Source of the DNA: Methanobacteriota archaeon
Lineage (GTDB): Archaea; Hydrothermarchaeota; Hydrothermarchaeia; Hydrothermarchaeales; JACQPM01
DNA: 8,046 bases
Assembly (NCBI GenBank): GCA_016207475.1
Contig: JACQPM010000112.1
Span: forward strand, 1 to 8,046
Direction: 5' to 3'
This document shows positions 1 through 5,445 of this stretch, piece after piece (positions within the stretch are counted from its first letter, which is position 1; each line of letters starts with the position of its first letter). The notes beneath the pieces were generated by a model, which was not told where the DNA came from, searched no databases, and saw only the letters and a list, made by a program, of their open reading frames with translations. The translations under genes and the position numbers were made by a program.

Positions 1-750
1 ACCATACCCCGGTCCATGGAGGCGGTGGGGGCGGTGGTGGCGAAGGAGGGCGGGATAGTGGCCGGCCTCGAAGAAGTAGAACTTCTCCTCGGCCGCTTGG
101 GGCTCAAGACCTCCTCGCGCTACAGGGACGGCGATACGATCCCAAAGGGGGCGGTGGTCCTGCGGGTCCAGGGAAGGGCCAGGGTTATCTTATCCTCGGA
201 GAGGGTCGTCCTCAACCTCCTGATGCGGATGTCCGGCGTGGCCTCCCATACCCGCAGGTTCGTGGAGAAGGCCAGGGGCGTGACCATAGCCGGGACCAGG
301 AAGACGACCCCGGGCTTCCGACCCTTCGAGAAGAAGGCCATCGCTGTTGGGGGAGGAAATCCGCACCGCTACGCCCTGGACGACGGCATACTGATCAAGG
401 ACAATCACTTGGCCCTGGCTGGGCTGGAGGAGGCGATAAAGAAGGCGAAGAGGGACTTCACCAAGAAGGTCGAGGTGGAGGTCTCCAGCACCAGGGACGC
501 CGTCAGGGCGGCTGAGCTGGGAGCCGATATCATAATGCTGGACAACATGCCGCCGAAGAGGGCCGGGGATGCGATAAGGGCGCTGGAGAGGCGGGGGCTC
601 CGGAAGAGGGTGACAGTGGAGGTCTCGGGGGGGGTGACCCTGGATAACCTCGCCAGGTACGCGGCCCTCAAGCCCGACGTGATCTCTGTGGGCCCCCTGA
701 CCACGGGCTCCCGGTGGCTCGACATGTCCATGCGGGTGAGGAAGAAGTAG
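1..750 (+). CDS. nadC: Nicotinate-nucleotide pyrophosphorylase (quinolinate phosphoribosyltransferase), 5'-truncated by window
   Basis: The enzyme converts quinolinate and PRPP to nicotinate mononucleotide, CO2 and PPi in de novo NAD synthesis, in the cytoplasm. Counting from the first in-frame ATG (base 16), the type II PRTase signature GTRKTTPG lies at residues 93-100. GGGNPHR follows at 112-118, LIKDNHL at 126-132, the strand VEVEV at 152-156, MLDNM at 174-178 and VEVSGGV at 201-207, which together form the family's barrel core. The frame is open from base 1, and the codons before that ATG read TIPRS, matching the usual 'T..LIP' stretch that precedes AxVVAKE in NadC. Family members are about 280 residues, so roughly 30 N-terminal residues lie outside the window and the ATG at 16 is not the true start. 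The gene converges on the six-gene minus-strand operon, with stop codons 4 nt apart. No frameshift or lost key residue is visible. Confidence 0.96.
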   Translation, partial: TIPRSMEAVGAVVAKEGGIVAGLEEVELLLGRLGLKTSSRYRDGDTIPKGAVVLRVQGRARVILSSERVVLNLLMRMSGVASHTRRFVEKARGVTIAGTRKTTPGFRPFEKKAIAVGGGNPHRYALDDGILIKDNHLALAGLEEAIKKAKRDFTKKVEVEVSSTRDAVRAAELGADIIMLDNMPPKRAGDAIRALERRGLRKRVTVEVSGGVTLDNLARYAALKPDVISVGPLTTGSRWLDMSMRVRKK

Positions 751-754
751 CTTC

Positions 755-1054
755 TCAGGGACCAGCCAGGCTCTGCCAGACGGTGAGAGCCACGATCAGA
801 ACGATGACCGCATAGAGGAGCCGCTCCTTCAAGGGGCGCCTGATCTCCCTCCCGACCCTACCGGCGTACCGCCTGTGGAAGGGCTCGTAGATCCAACGCC
901 CCAACCCCTTCTCCCGCTCCTCCTTGAACTTGACCAGGCCCAGGCACCCGTGGTTCTCGGGGAGGTGGTGTCTCCCGCAGAACCTCTCCCCACAGAACTT
1001 GCAGGTGAATGGCATTGATACTTGCGAAGAGCATTGGGCACAGAGGACCGTCAA
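755..1054 (-). CDS. AN1-type zinc-finger protein with C-terminal membrane helix
   Basis: The product is 99 residues. Residues 5-37 form a complete AN1 finger: C5, C8, C18, C21, C26, H29, H35 and C37, with the canonical spacing C-x2-C-x9-C-x2-C-x4-C-x2-H-x5-H-x-C. A basic, charged linker (about 40-78, rich in R/K/E) leads to one hydrophobic helix (about 79-95, LLYAVIVLIVALTVW), so the finger should face the cytoplasm on a tail-anchored protein. I chose the TTG start because its TGA-overlapping position (TTGA) sits 8 nt after an AGGAGG. The next ATG (residue 14) would remove C5 and C8, and a longer upstream frame is only the shadow of the preceding gene. AN1 fingers bind protein partners in eukaryotic ubiquitin and stress pathways. 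In archaea they occur with membrane modules, including rhomboid-like proteins, but the function here is unknown. It is last in the six-gene operon. Confidence 0.85.
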   Translation of the reverse strand: MTVLCAQCSSQVSMPFTCKFCGERFCGRHHLPENHGCLGLVKFKEEREKGLGRWIYEPFHRRYAGRVGREIRRPLKERLLYAVIVLIVALTVWQSLAGP

Positions 1055-1947
1055 TCCTCCCTCCTCCTGGCCCTCTTCACTTTGACGGGCTCCTCCCGGT
1101 AGAGCTCCCGCCTCCTGGCCTCCAGCAGCTCCGGTTCCTTGCCCAGGAACTCGGCTGCCGTTACGAGCCTTATCCCCCGCTCCTCCGCCTTCTCGAAGGC
1201 CGGGGCTATGCGCTCCCGCCACTTGAGGTCCCTGAGGAGGTGGTGGTCCACTATCAGGCACTCGACCTTGCGCTCCTCCAGCACCCGCACGATATTGTCC
1301 ACCGCCCGCTCGAGGCTAGCCTGCGAGTACCTGAAGCCGAGCATGTAAGAGAGGGGCCCGTCCAAATAGACGACCCTGGGCCTCTCTTTGAGGATGAACT
1401 CGATCTGGTCGTCGACGCTGGGCCCTTCCACGTCGGAGGTGTGGAGGAAGGACTCGTCACCCCTCTTGACGAGGGCCTGGACCACGTAGCCCAGCTTATC
1501 ATTGGTCCCGTGAAAGACCGGCGGGGAGAACTTTATGACGGTCTTGCCGAAACGGAATTCTCTCCCGTCTGCGTACTCAATCCTCTCGGGAAGGCCGCCG
1601 AGCTGCTCTAAGAGGAACCGCGCCCTCCCTTTCTGGCTGTAGTTTATCCTCTCGGTGGGGTGCTTGACGAGGACCACTTTGCCCTTGAATATCTCCTGGT
1701 CCATGGGGTCGTGGTGGTCGTAGTGGTAATGGGTGATGATCAGGAGATCTGCCCTGGCGGCGTGCCTCTTTATAGCCTCCCAGTGCGCCTCCATCCTCCG
1801 GAACTCCGCGGGATGGGGAGGGAGGCCATATCTACTCGGCCCCAGGGCCACGCCAGGGTCTATCAGGATGCGGCACTCGGGCGTCTCCAGGTATGTGGCC
1901 ATGGACCTCGTACCGAGGGAGTCGGCAGCGAGGGGCACGATCTCCAC
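1051..1947 (-). CDS. UPF0282-family metallo-beta-lactamase-fold hydrolase
   Basis: This 298-residue protein matches the archaeal UPF0282 family (uncharacterised MBL-fold metal-dependent hydrolases) in length and motifs. The N-terminus has SLGTRSMAT and then IDPGVALGPSRYGLPPHP (29-46), which is characteristic of the family. The metal-binding signature HYHYDHH lies at 73-79. Further candidate ligands are H146 (PVFHGTND), D172 (HTSDVEGP), D196 (YLDGP) and H235/H236 (VDHHLL). The C-terminus is a strongly basic and acidic tail (from about 275). The substrate is unknown; the fold fits a hydrolase or nuclease-like role in the cytoplasm. The start is GTG, 1 nt after the GGPP synthase stop, with AGGAGG 10 nt upstream; the stop overlaps the next gene's TTG. 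It therefore appears translationally coupled on both sides. Family identity is firm, activity is not. Confidence 0.88.
   Translation of the reverse strand: MEIVPLAADSLGTRSMATYLETPECRILIDPGVALGPSRYGLPPHPAEFRRMEAHWEAIKRHAARADLLIITHYHYDHHDPMDQEIFKGKVVLVKHPTERINYSQKGRARFLLEQLGGLPERIEYADGREFRFGKTVIKFSPPVFHGTNDKLGYVVQALVKRGDESFLHTSDVEGPSVDDQIEFILKERPRVVYLDGPLSYMLGFRYSQASLERAVDNIVRVLEERKVECLIVDHHLLRDLKWRERIAPAFEKAEERGIRLVTAAEFLGKEPELLEARRRELYREEPVKVKRARRRED
1063..1068 (-). promoter_or_regulatory. Shine-Dalgarno for the AN1 protein TTG start
   Basis: On the minus strand AGGAGG is followed by 8 nt and then TTG. The site lies inside the last codons of the upstream UPF0282 gene, so translation is probably coupled. 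It decides the start codon, since no ATG lies upstream of the first zinc-binding cysteines. Confidence 0.7.
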
Positions 1948-1948
1948 G

Positions 1949-2980
1949 TCAGAAGCTCCTCCTCACCAGGAAGTTGGCCAGGGTACCGAGCTTCTCCGTG
2001 GAGGCGTTCCGCAGTCTTATGACCTTCAGGTCCTTGAAGGCCAGGGCCTCGAACCGCTCCGCCACCCCCTGGGAGTACTTCTTGGCCCCTGCCCTCTCCA
2101 GGACCCGGAGGACCTTCCCCACGTCCCCCTTGGTGGGCCTCTTCTTCCCGTAGATCCCTCTCAGGACCTGCCTGTCCTGCCGCCCGGCCTTCTGGAAGGC
2201 GTAGAGGACGGGAAGGGTCTTCTTCTTCCTGAGGATATCGCTCCCTATGGGCTTCCCGGCCTTCCCCTTCTCACCCCAGATCCCTATGATATCGTCCCTG
2301 ATCTGGAAGGCTATGCCGATGTTCTTTCCGAAGTCCCTGAAGTGCCCTATGAGCCCCTCGTCCTCCGTAGCTAGGGAAGCGCCCACCAGGGTGGAGGCCT
2401 CGATGAGGGCCCCGGTCTTCCTGGAGATCATGTCCAGGTACATATCGACCGTCACATCGGTGGCCTCCTCGAAGCTCATGTCCAGGTACTGGCCCTCGCA
2501 GAGGCGCATGATGGTACGGTTCAGGATCGCCAGGACTTCCACGATCTTCTGACTGGTGACGTTGGCGTCCTTCAGCCGCAGGGCCGCCAGGTTGGCCATG
2601 ACGTGCATCCCGTCCCCGACGTTTATCGCCTGGGGTATGCCCCAGAGTTTCCAGACGGTGGGCTTGTGCCTCCGCTCCTCGTCCATGTCCTCTATGTCGT
2701 CGTGGATGAGGGAGAAGTTGTGGATGAGCTCTATCGCTGCGGCTGCCGGGAGGGCCTTGGTGTAGACCCCCGAGAGGGCCTTGTAGGTGAGGAGGCAGAT
2801 GGTGGGGCGGAAGCGCTTCCCCCGGTACTGGGGCGCCTCCCTCAGGCTTTCGTCCAGCCACCCCAGGTGGTACTTCATCATGGCGTAGAGGGGCTCTGGG
2901 AAGTCGTGCCCCCGGAAGACCTCTTTTATCTCCCGGTCTATCATCTCCAGGTGCTCGTTAAGTATCTCCTCGACGTTCAA
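1949..2980 (-). CDS. Geranylgeranyl diphosphate synthase-type polyprenyl synthetase
   Basis: This trans-prenyltransferase condenses IPP with allylic diphosphates to supply the C20 (or longer) chains of archaeal ether lipids. Visible motifs are GKRFRP (54-59, IPP binding), the first Asp-rich motif DDIED (94-98), KTG (188-190), the second Asp-rich region QIRDDIIG (226-233), and GKPIGSDILRKKKTLP (242-257). F89 lies five residues before the first Asp-rich motif. In the archaeal Sulfolobus GGPP synthase a Phe at this position limits chain length, so a GGPP product is likely. The length (343) is normal to slightly long. I chose the TTG start because it sits 7 nt after AGGGGG and 11 nt from the preceding stop; the N-terminal sequence LNEHLEMIDREI is a typical family beginning. 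It lies mid-operon between the GfcR-like regulator and the UPF0282 gene. A farnesyl/geranylgeranyl bifunctional product cannot be excluded. Confidence 0.93.
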   Translation of the reverse strand: MNVEEILNEHLEMIDREIKEVFRGHDFPEPLYAMMKYHLGWLDESLREAPQYRGKRFRPTICLLTYKALSGVYTKALPAAAAIELIHNFSLIHDDIEDMDEERRHKPTVWKLWGIPQAINVGDGMHVMANLAALRLKDANVTSQKIVEVLAILNRTIMRLCEGQYLDMSFEEATDVTVDMYLDMISRKTGALIEASTLVGASLATEDEGLIGHFRDFGKNIGIAFQIRDDIIGIWGEKGKAGKPIGSDILRKKKTLPVLYAFQKAGRQDRQVLRGIYGKKRPTKGDVGKVLRVLERAGAKKYSQGVAERFEALAFKDLKVIRLRNASTEKLGTLANFLVRRSF

Positions 2981-2991
2981 GAAGAGGCCCC

Positions 2992-3627
2992 CTACCGACC
3001 CAGATCCTCCACGATCCCGACGTTGAGGAGGGCCTTCACGGGCCTGTTGCCTATCCCCTTGATCCCCTTCTTGTCTATCATCACCACGGCGGCCAGGGGG
3101 GTGGCACCCAGAGACTCCATGAGCTCCATGGTCTCCCTCAGGGTTGTGCCGGTGGTGGCTATGTCGTCGACGATGACCACCCGCTTGCCTTTCACGTCAG
3201 CGAAGTTGGAGAGGGTGGAGCCCGCCTCCTTCTTCTCCTCTTCCGCGGGCTCCCACAGGTGCTTCTGGGGCTTCACGATGCAGAGGGAGGCGTTCAGCTC
3301 CCCGGCGATGATGGTGGCTAGGGGGATCCCGCTGGTGGCAATGCCGGCGATGACGTCCGGGAGGGGGAGGTCGTTCTCCTTCAGGGTCTGCCTTATGAGC
3401 TCCGCCATGCCCAGGGAGATGTGCCGCAGGATGCCTGGGCTTGAGCCTATGGTGGACCACTCCACGTATATGTCCCTCGGGATCTCGGCCCTCTCCTCGA
3501 TATCGTGGGTCACCAGCCAGAGGGCCGTCTGGCGCGAGAGGTTGAGCTCGTCCGCTATCTCTCCAGTCGTGAGCCCCTTCTTCTTCAGCTCATGAGCCAT
3601 CTTTATCAGGTCAGCGATCTGCCTCAT
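2992..3627 (-). CDS. gfcR: GfcR/PyrE-like transcriptional regulator (HTH plus phosphoribosyltransferase domain)
   Basis: The 211-residue protein starts with a helix-turn-helix (about 18-42: LTTGEIADELNLSRQTALWL). It then has a type I PRTase domain with the PRPP-binding loop VVIVDDIATTGTT at 150-162 and the IAGIATSGIPLA strand-loop at 93-104. This is the archaeal 'orotate phosphoribosyltransferase-like' family. The Haloferax member GfcR activates sugar-catabolism genes. By analogy with PurR-type regulators, the PRTase domain is thought to sense PRPP or a nucleotide rather than catalyse orotate transfer. The N-terminal HTH separates it from true PyrE. The ATG start overlaps the Nob1 stop as ATGA, and a purine-rich GGAAGG lies just upstream. 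Its targets here are unknown; control of sugar or nucleotide metabolism is inferred. The symbol follows the family name and orthology is not proven. Confidence 0.85.
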   Translation of the reverse strand: MRQIADLIKMAHELKKKGLTTGEIADELNLSRQTALWLVTHDIEERAEIPRDIYVEWSTIGSSPGILRHISLGMAELIRQTLKENDLPLPDVIAGIATSGIPLATIIAGELNASLCIVKPQKHLWEPAEEEKKEAGSTLSNFADVKGKRVVIVDDIATTGTTLRETMELMESLGATPLAAVVMIDKKGIKGIGNRPVKALLNVGIVEDLGR

Positions 3628-4118
3628 AACTTCCTTCCCTTCCTGGCGACCCTGACCAATTCAGAGCCGCAGATCTCGCATCTCTTCTCCGTATACTCGG
3701 AGTTATAGAATCTACCGCACCCCTTACATATATTTTTCCATCTCAGGATCCTCTTTATCCCCCCCTCCGCCAGGGGGGTGTAGGGGATGCCGAGCTCCTG
3801 GGCCACGTTCTGGATATCGTAGTCGTCCGTTGCCAGGGTACCGCCCACCGAGAGGGCGAGGGCCAGGAGCTTCACGTCGGTGAGGGAGAGAAGGGGGGTA
3901 TAACCAGAGCGCAACGCCACCTCCTTCACCTTCGCCAGATCCTTCTCTGAAGGTTCCTGGAGCCGCAGAGACCCTTCCCCCACCCTGAGTTCCAGGAGGA
4001 GCCTTTTGCCCTCATCCCTGACTTCTTGGAGCACCTCTGGGACGGTGAGGTACTCCCCCTCCTGGGGCAGGAAGCCTGCGATGAGGGCGGAGGCGTCCAG
4101 GATCAGAGGTCTCGCCAA
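3624..4118 (-). CDS. nob1: Nob1-type ribosome biogenesis endonuclease (PIN domain plus zinc ribbon)
   Basis: The predicted protein is 164 residues. The PIN nuclease domain spans about 3-115, with D8 (LILDAS), E28/E32 (VPEVLQE), D81 (SLTDVKLLALAL) and D98/D101 (LATDDYDIQN) as the acidic metal-binding set. A C4 zinc ribbon follows: C131, C134, C147 and C150. This layout and length match archaeal Nob1, which cuts pre-rRNA at the 3' end of 16S rRNA during small-subunit maturation. The start is inferred: a TTG gives M-A-R-P-L-I-L-D just before the first catalytic Asp, preceded by AAGGGAGAGG with an 8-nt spacer. Starts further upstream would read through the NAD kinase gene in another frame as Gly/Arg-rich junk. 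The gene overlaps the NAD kinase end by 16 nt and the regulator start by 4 nt. A nearby in-frame CTG is a less likely start. Confidence 0.9.
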   Translation of the reverse strand: MARPLILDASALIAGFLPQEGEYLTVPEVLQEVRDEGKRLLLELRVGEGSLRLQEPSEKDLAKVKEVALRSGYTPLLSLTDVKLLALALSVGGTLATDDYDIQNVAQELGIPYTPLAEGGIKRILRWKNICKGCGRFYNSEYTEKRCEICGSELVRVARKGRKL

Positions 4119-4930
4119 GTCCCGAACCTCTCCCTTATCCGGCCGTAGAAGTCCTTCCTCAGCTTGACGAAGAGGGCGTTCCTGCCCGAGGAGGTGAAGA
4201 TGACCTCCCCTTCGGGGGCCACCATGCCCTTGTGCTCTCCGTCCACCACTATGGTCGCCTCCCCCTTGGACTTGAGCAGGCGGACCTTGATCTCCGAGCT
4301 GGAGGGGACTATGATGGGTCTTATGCCGGGCTCGAAGGGGCAGATGGGGGTCACCACGAGCCCCTCCACCCTGGGGTCCAGGATGGGCCCGCCGGCAGAG
4401 TAGGAGTAGGCCGTGGAGCCCGTAGGGGTGGAGACGATGACACCATCGGCCCTGAGGTCCTGGACCACCTCGCCGTCCACCGCCACCTGGAGGTGGAGCA
4501 TCCTCACGGGCATGGAGGATATGACCACCGCCTCGTTGAGGGCCTCCCCTACCTCGCGCCCGTTGAGCCTCACGGCGAGCTTCCTCTTCGCTTCCACCGT
4601 GTAATCCCTCTTCAGGACCCTCTCCAGGGCCTCCCGCCAGTCCTTCGGCTGGATCTCCACAAGGAAGCCCATGGTCCCGAAGTTTATCCCCAGGATGGGT
4701 ATCTCCTTCCCTGCGGTCTTGGCCACGGTCTTGAGGATCGTCCCGTCGCCCCCCAGGAGGACGATGAGGTCCGCCTCCACCTCCTCCAGCCTGGGGCCCC
4801 TCACCCCGAGCCTGGCGGCACTGGCCTCCTCTACCTCCACCTCCACCCCCCTGGCCGCGAGGTACTCCCGTATCTCCCGCCCCAGGGCCGTGGCTTCCTC
4901 CAGGTCCTTTACCACCAGGCCTACCTTCAT
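4103..4930 (-). CDS. nadK: NAD kinase
   Basis: The enzyme phosphorylates NAD to NADP, using ATP or polyphosphate. The 275-residue protein has the signature GGDGT at 60-64, GINFGTMGFL at 81-90, the NE pair at N132-E133, and the Gly-rich NAD-binding motif TPTGSTAYSYSAGGP at 168-182. PICPFEPGIRPIIVP follows at 195-209 and VDGE at 229-232. These are all the family's core elements, and the length is typical of archaeal enzymes. The ATG is the only usable start, because an in-frame TAA lies 30 nt upstream. It heads the six-gene operon, and its stop lies inside the start of nob1. A TATA box about 27 nt upstream of the ATG suggests a leaderless or nearly leaderless mRNA, although an AGGAGG-like run lies 14 nt upstream of the ATG. 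It works in the same cofactor network as the convergent nadC. Confidence 0.96.
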   Translation of the reverse strand: MKVGLVVKDLEEATALGREIREYLAARGVEVEVEEASAARLGVRGPRLEEVEADLIVLLGGDGTILKTVAKTAGKEIPILGINFGTMGFLVEIQPKDWREALERVLKRDYTVEAKRKLAVRLNGREVGEALNEAVVISSMPVRMLHLQVAVDGEVVQDLRADGVIVSTPTGSTAYSYSAGGPILDPRVEGLVVTPICPFEPGIRPIIVPSSSEIKVRLLKSKGEATIVVDGEHKGMVAPEGEVIFTSSGRNALFVKLRKDFYGRIRERFGTWRDL

Positions 4931-4952
4931 TGCACATAGACTCTCCTCCTGG

Positions 4953-4962
4953 ATTTAAATAA
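4953..4962 (-). promoter_or_regulatory. TATA box of the NAD kinase operon
   Basis: On the minus strand TTATTTAAAT follows a purine-rich stretch (GGGAGG) that could serve as a BRE. Its centre is about 27 nt from the ATG at 4930, which is the usual archaeal distance to a transcription start, so transcription may begin at or next to the start codon. The core ATTTAAAT is palindromic. Confidence 0.6.
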
Positions 4963-4963
4963 C

Positions 4964-4997
4964 CTCCCGCGTGCGGTCAGGCATGCGCCGCTGGGAG
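4964..4997. repeat. Imperfect inverted repeat between the two divergent promoters
   Basis: GCGTGC (4969-4974) and GCATGC (4981-4986) can pair with one G-U around a 6-nt loop. CTCCC (4964-4968) and GGGAG (4993-4997) can pair outside them, with an unpaired GCCGCT on the right side. The element lies directly upstream of both TATA boxes and outside the expected transcripts, so an operator is more plausible than an RNA hairpin. Chance is possible in GC-rich DNA. Confidence 0.35.
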
Positions 4998-5008
4998 AAA
5001 TACAAAAG

Positions 5009-5016
5009 TTTATATT
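5009..5016 (+). promoter_or_regulatory. TATA box of the aIF5A operon
   Basis: TTTATATT, preceded by A-rich AAATACAAAAG, matches the archaeal TATA consensus well. Counting about 26 nt from its centre puts the start of transcription near 5038, leaving a leader of about 12 nt before the ATG. Confidence 0.7.
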
Positions 5017-5040
5017 GAGAACGCCCTCTCTTCATCTCTT

Positions 5041-5044
5041 GGAG
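5041..5044 (+). promoter_or_regulatory. Shine-Dalgarno (GGAG) of aIF5A
   Basis: GGAG lies 5 nt before the ATG in TTGGAGATTTC. It fits a short leader transcribed from the TATA box just upstream and supports this start codon. Confidence 0.6.
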
Positions 5045-5049
5045 ATTTC

Positions 5050-5445
5050 ATGAGCACCAGAGCGGCTGATGTGAAGGAACTGAGGGAAGGGAAGTTTGTT
5101 GTTATTGATGGGGAGCCTTGCAAGGTGATGTCGATCCAGACTGCCAAGACCGGGAAGCACGGCTCCGCCAAGGCCAGGGTGGATGCTATCGGCCTCTTCG
5201 ACGGCCAGAAGAGGTCCCTCGTCAGCCCCGTGGAATCTAGCTGTGAGGTCCCGCTCATAGAGAAGAGGTCGGTCCAGGTGATCGCCTTCATGGGCGACAA
5301 GGTCCAGCTCATGGACCTGGAGACCTACGAAAACTACGAGCTCCCCATGCCCAAGAAGGGAGAGATCGAGGGCGACCTCGTTGAAGGGTGCGAGGTTGAG
5401 GTCCTCCAGACCATGGGGAGAAGGAAGATCCTGAGGGTAAGGTAG
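5050..5445 (+). CDS. eif5A: Translation initiation/elongation factor aIF5A
   Basis: aIF5A binds the ribosomal E site and helps peptide bond formation at difficult sequences. The 131-residue protein has the standard archaeal length. The N-terminal SH3-like domain carries the hypusination loop KTGKHGSAKARV, with K36 (in TGKHG) as the lysine converted to deoxyhypusine. The C-terminal OB-fold domain begins around residue 70 (PLIEKRSVQVIAFMGDKVQLMDLETYENYELP). The ATG has a GGAG five nt upstream. It heads the plus-strand operon, and its TAG stop shares a base with the GTG start of the agmatinase-family gene. That pairing makes sense because the modification of K36 draws on agmatine and polyamines. 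No deoxyhypusine synthase gene is in the window. Confidence 0.97.
   Translation: MSTRAADVKELREGKFVVIDGEPCKVMSIQTAKTGKHGSAKARVDAIGLFDGQKRSLVSPVESSCEVPLIEKRSVQVIAFMGDKVQLMDLETYENYELPMPKKGEIEGDLVEGCEVEVLQTMGRRKILRVR

Noticed and set aside
16..18. ATG at base 16 as the true nadC start
   Set aside because: The frame is open to the window edge, the preceding codons match conserved NadC sequence, and the protein would lack about 30 N-terminal residues.
1055..1261. N-terminal extension of the AN1 protein frame to a start at 1261
   Set aside because: The extra 69 residues are a shadow of the UPF0282 3' end; the TTG with AGGAGG just before the zinc finger explains the start better.
2603..3595. Long plus-strand open frame (330 codons) opposite GGPP synthase and the GfcR-like gene
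   Set aside because: It lies antisense to two genes with clear catalytic motifs; its composition (Pro/Val/Leu/Gly-rich) is that of the GC-rich complementary strand and shows no domain.
4119..4937. N-terminal extension of the Nob1 frame, up to 437 residues
   Set aside because: The extension overlaps NAD kinase in another frame and reads as low-complexity Gly/Arg/Pro sequence; the PIN domain starts right after the TTG.
4232..4939. Plus-strand open frame (235 codons) opposite NAD kinase
   Set aside because: Antisense shadow rich in His/Gly/Pro/Leu with no motif; NAD kinase on the other strand is complete.
4954..4961. TTTAAATA read on the plus strand as the aIF5A promoter
   Set aside because: It would start transcription near 4984, inside the inverted repeat; TTTATATT at 5009-5016 has better spacing to the aIF5A ATG. 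The core is palindromic, so the minus-strand reading is preferred.
4964..4997. Inverted repeat as a terminator or small RNA
   Set aside because: It lies between divergent promoters, not downstream of a gene, lacks a following T tract, and pairing is imperfect.
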